DNA of 34,406 nucleotides from JAIVGV01 sp035295985 (lineage in GTDB: Bacteria; Acidobacteriota; Blastocatellia; Pyrinomonadales; Pyrinomonadaceae): assembly GCA_035295985.1 (NCBI GenBank), contig DATHBT010000240.1, positions 1-34,406 of the forward strand, written 5' to 3'. Made by a program: the position numbers and the translations under genes. Positions within the stretch are counted from its first letter, which is position 1; the number at the start of each line of letters is the position of its first letter. Shown here piece after piece: positions 32,288 through 34,406 of the stretch. The notes under the pieces are model-generated. The model was given only the letters and a program-made list of their open reading frames with translations, had not been told where the DNA came from and ran no database searches.

Positions 32288-33172
32288 ATGACGTTCTCTC
32301 GCCCCCTCATCGCCATCGCCTTCGTCGTGCTCTGCGCGCTGACGGCCCGCGCCGTGCCGCGCGCGACTACGGTCGCCGTGCTCAACTTCGGCGACTCCGA
32401 CGCAGGCCGGCGCGCGGCCGACGAGATGTGGGGCGCGTTGAAGGTTGAAGAAGAGGGCGCGGGCTTCCGTCTGACGAGCCGTGGCGCGGCGCGGGCGGCG
32501 GCGAAGGGCGCGGGCTACGCGGGGTCGCTCAACCTCTCGCTCGAAGAGGCGCGCGATCTCTCGGCCGCCCTGGGGTGCGACTTCTTCTTCACCGGCGCGG
32601 CCGACACCGTCCCGCGCCAGCCCGCGGGCCGCCCCGTCCATTACGAGTCTTACGCCTCCGTCTTCCTCGTCAGCGCCTTCACCGGCCGCCTCGTCCTGTG
32701 GGAGCACCTGAGCGCCGAAAGCCCGACGGCCGCCGAGGCCGAGAAGTCTCTGGCCGCTCAACTCCGCGCCCGCGCCGCCGACTACGTCAAGGCTTTCAGC
32801 GCCGCGCGCGCGAACGAGCGCGCCGAGCACCGGATCGCAATCGAGCGCGACACGCCCGTCATCGAAGAGGTGCCGGCCGAGGATGCCCCCGAAGCCAAAA
32901 GCTTCCGCGTGCCGCTGCCCTACCGGCGGCTCCGCCCCGAATACACCGAGGCCGCGTCGCGCGTGAACGCCGAGGCGTCGGTTGACGCGCTCGTCGAGCT
33001 GGACGAAGAGGGCGAAGTCCGCTCGGTCGAGATCGTGCGCTGGGCCGGCTACGGGCTGGACGAGTCGGTCGCGCGCACGGTCAGGCAGATGCACTTCCGC
33101 GCGGCGCTGCGCGACGGCAAGCCCGTTCCGGTGCGCGCCCTGCTGCGCTATAATTTCCGCCGCCCGAAGTAG
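32288..33172 (+). CDS. Secreted protein with TonB C-terminal domain
   Basis: 294 aa. Signal peptide MTFSRPLIAIAFVVLCALTARA; a middle domain (residues 25-180) with a Rossmann-like beginning (TTVAVLNFGDSDAGRRAADEM) as in proteins that assemble 'FlgO/CsgG-like' outer-membrane factors; and a TonB_C-type domain (about 212-294: PLPYRRLRPEYTEAASRVNAE, VDALVELDEEGEVRSVEIVRWAGYGLDESVARTVRQMHFRAA). It lacks the N-terminal helix and Pro-rich spacer of true TonB, so it is unlikely to energise transport. I chose ATG 32288; a longer reading from 32156 would begin inside the repeat. 23 bases before the S41 gene. Confidence 0.8.
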   Translation: MTFSRPLIAIAFVVLCALTARAVPRATTVAVLNFGDSDAGRRAADEMWGALKVEEEGAGFRLTSRGAARAAAKGAGYAGSLNLSLEEARDLSAALGCDFFFTGAADTVPRQPAGRPVHYESYASVFLVSAFTGRLVLWEHLSAESPTAAEAEKSLAAQLRARAADYVKAFSAARANERAEHRIAIERDTPVIEEVPAEDAPEAKSFRVPLPYRRLRPEYTEAASRVNAEASVDALVELDEEGEVRSVEIVRWAGYGLDESVARTVRQMHFRAALRDGKPVPVRALLRYNFRRPK

Positions 33173-33195
33173 CGACGCGGAGGAGGGGTGACGGG

Positions 33196-34406
33196 GTGAC
33201 GCGGCGACAGACTACAAGACCGACGAACCGCACGCGCGCCCTCCGCCTGTTCATTCTTTGCTCACTCTTCGCGCTCGTCCAACTTCTCGCGTCTCACCCC
33301 GTCTCGCCGTCTTCGATCCCCCGCGTCCCCGCGTGCCCCGCCGCCCGCGTCACCCCCGGCGACGCGGCGCTCTCGACCGACTCGGCCGAAGGCCGCACCG
33401 CCGTCTTCGACGAGGTGTGGCGCACGGTGGGCGAGCGTTACTACGACCCCTCGATGCACGGCATCGACTGGGGTGCCGAACGGCTGCGCTGGCGACCCCT
33501 CGCCGCAGCCGCGCCGAACCGCTCGGAGTTCTACGCCGTCCTGCGCCGCATGCTCGCCACGCTGCGCGACGCGCACACGCGCGTCTTCGCGCCCGAAGAG
33601 CGTTCGGAGTGGCACCGGCCCGTGTTTACGAGCGTCGGCGTCTTCGTGCGCGAGATCGAGGGGCAACTGGTCGTCACGCACGTAGAGCGAAAGTCAGACG
33701 CCGAGCGCGCCGGAATACGCGCGGGCGACGTGCTCATCGCCGTGGACGGCGAGCCGGCCGGCCGCCTGCTCGCGCGCCGCCTGGGCGAGTCGCCGCCCTC
33801 CTCGTCCCGCCTGTCCGCCTCGACGGCCGCAGCCGCCCGCCTCTTCGACGGCCCGCGCGACTCGGAAGTTGTGCTCACATTCGCCGGCCGCGACGGCGCG
33901 CGCGACGCGAAGTCGGCGACCCTGCGGCGGACGCTGCAAACGCGCACGCCCGCCCTGAGCGTCCGCCGCGCGGGCGGCGGCGTCGCCGTCGTGCACTTCA
34001 ACTTCTTCACGCAGGAGATCGCCGTCGAGCTGATGCGCACGCTCCGCTCGCGCGCCGAACTGCGCGACGCGGCGGGCCTCATCATAGACCTGCGCGACAA
34101 CGGCGGCGGCGACGCCGAGGCGATGATCGACATGGCCTCGGCCTTCCTTCCCGCCGGCACGCCCTTGGGACGCTTCTCCGACCGCGCGGGCGTCGTGGCC
34201 GCCGCACCGCAGACCCGCCGCGCGATGCTGCTCGCGGCCGACGCGGTCGCCTCCTACGAAGGGCCGGTCGCAGTGCTCGTGGGGCCGCGCACGGCGAGCG
34301 CGGCGGAGATTTTTGCCGCCGCCTTGCAGGAGCGCGGGCGCGCGCGCGTCTTCGGCGAACGCACATGCGGCTGCGTCCTCGCCATCCGCCGCCGCCAGCC
34401 GCTCCC
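33196..34406 (+). CDS. S41-family peptidase, C-terminus beyond window
   Basis: The first 403 aa are visible. GTG start behind AGGAGG; signal peptide (ALRLFILCSLFALVQLLA). S41 N-terminal helical part (VFDEVWRTVGERYYDPSMHGIDW, LRDAHTRV), PDZ domain (about 145-190, GQLVVTHVERKSDAERAGIRAGDVLIAVDGE), then the catalytic core: VAVVHFNFF, GLIIDLRDNGGGDAEA, and GPRTASAAEIFAAAL with nucleophile Ser368. The position 25 residues later, Lys in CtpA/Prc, is Cys393 (GERTCGCVLAI), so this is not a CtpA-type Ser-Lys enzyme. Likely an exported processing or clean-up protease. It probably forms an operon with the TonB C-terminal protein. Confidence 0.88.
   Translation, partial: MTRRQTTRPTNRTRALRLFILCSLFALVQLLASHPVSPSSIPRVPACPAARVTPGDAALSTDSAEGRTAVFDEVWRTVGERYYDPSMHGIDWGAERLRWRPLAAAAPNRSEFYAVLRRMLATLRDAHTRVFAPEERSEWHRPVFTSVGVFVREIEGQLVVTHVERKSDAERAGIRAGDVLIAVDGEPAGRLLARRLGESPPSSSRLSASTAAAARLFDGPRDSEVVLTFAGRDGARDAKSATLRRTLQTRTPALSVRRAGGGVAVVHFNFFTQEIAVELMRTLRSRAELRDAAGLIIDLRDNGGGDAEAMIDMASAFLPAGTPLGRFSDRAGVVAAAPQTRRAMLLAADAVASYEGPVAVLVGPRTASAAEIFAAALQERGRARVFGERTCGCVLAIRRRQPL

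Noticed and set aside
1..34406. tRNA, rRNA and CRISPR arrays.
   Set aside because: No cloverleaf with a GGTTCGA-type T-loop, no rRNA signature and no regularly spaced direct repeats were found by reading.

Overview
The window is GC-rich and carries a large Oar-type TonB-dependent receptor with an N-terminal carboxypeptidase-regulatory-like domain, two secreted beta-propeller proteins, a DPP-IV-like S9 peptidase, a caspase-WD40 protein and many small palindromic intergenic repeats. This mix is typical of Acidobacteriota, probably class Blastocatellia (Pyrinomonas-like). That placement is inferred from gene content only; there is no rRNA or tRNA gene in the window.

Layout. 1-1811: start of a leftward secreted protein, then a divergent AbgT-family transporter. 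1972-3753: leftward cytochrome c block made of a CtaG C-terminal remnant, a lipoprotein cytochrome c broken by one extra G in a homopolymer, and a GTGA-coupled YVTN beta-propeller lipoprotein whose signal peptide is encoded by a palindromic repeat. 4011-6529: an MFS transporter and two unknown membrane proteins. 6530-9293: a patchwork with a sensor-kinase relic, an attC-like site, a membrane TIR-BON protein with its own promoter, a possible tiny transcript with terminator, a 159-bp palindromic element and a relic of an S9 peptidase 3' end. 9294-15261: secreted caspase-WD40 protein downstream of an S9 peptidase. 15357-18499: small acidic protein, typA, trmL and a 39-aa Lys/Gly-rich protein with complete transcription signals. 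18802-21857: four overlapping or closely packed pilus/secretion genes (pilN-, pilO- and pilP-like, then a pseudopilin). 22178-24094: FHA-GGDEF diguanylate cyclase divergent from ribA. 24573-34406: TonB-dependent receptor, TPR protein, cyanophycinase-like peptidase, HD phosphohydrolase, TonB C-terminal protein and a partial S41 peptidase.

Most notable is the 7.0-15.3 kb stretch. A TIR domain that is probably cytoplasmic is tethered by two membrane helices to a probably extracytoplasmic BON domain, 580 bases from a caspase-like protease fused to about fourteen WD40 repeats. The scars around them (attC-like site, kinase relic, peptidase-end relic, palindromic element) mark this as a remodelled, accessory-like segment. 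I infer a possible envelope-stress or conflict module, but the sequence alone does not prove that the two genes work together.

A second theme is repeats that have become part of genes. Palindromes encode a lipoprotein signal peptide, the last residues and stop of one gene, and directly abut the starts of two others. Several complete genes are very short or lack an in-window stop and are easily missed (54 aa at 15357, 39 aa at 18499, the S41 gene at 33196).
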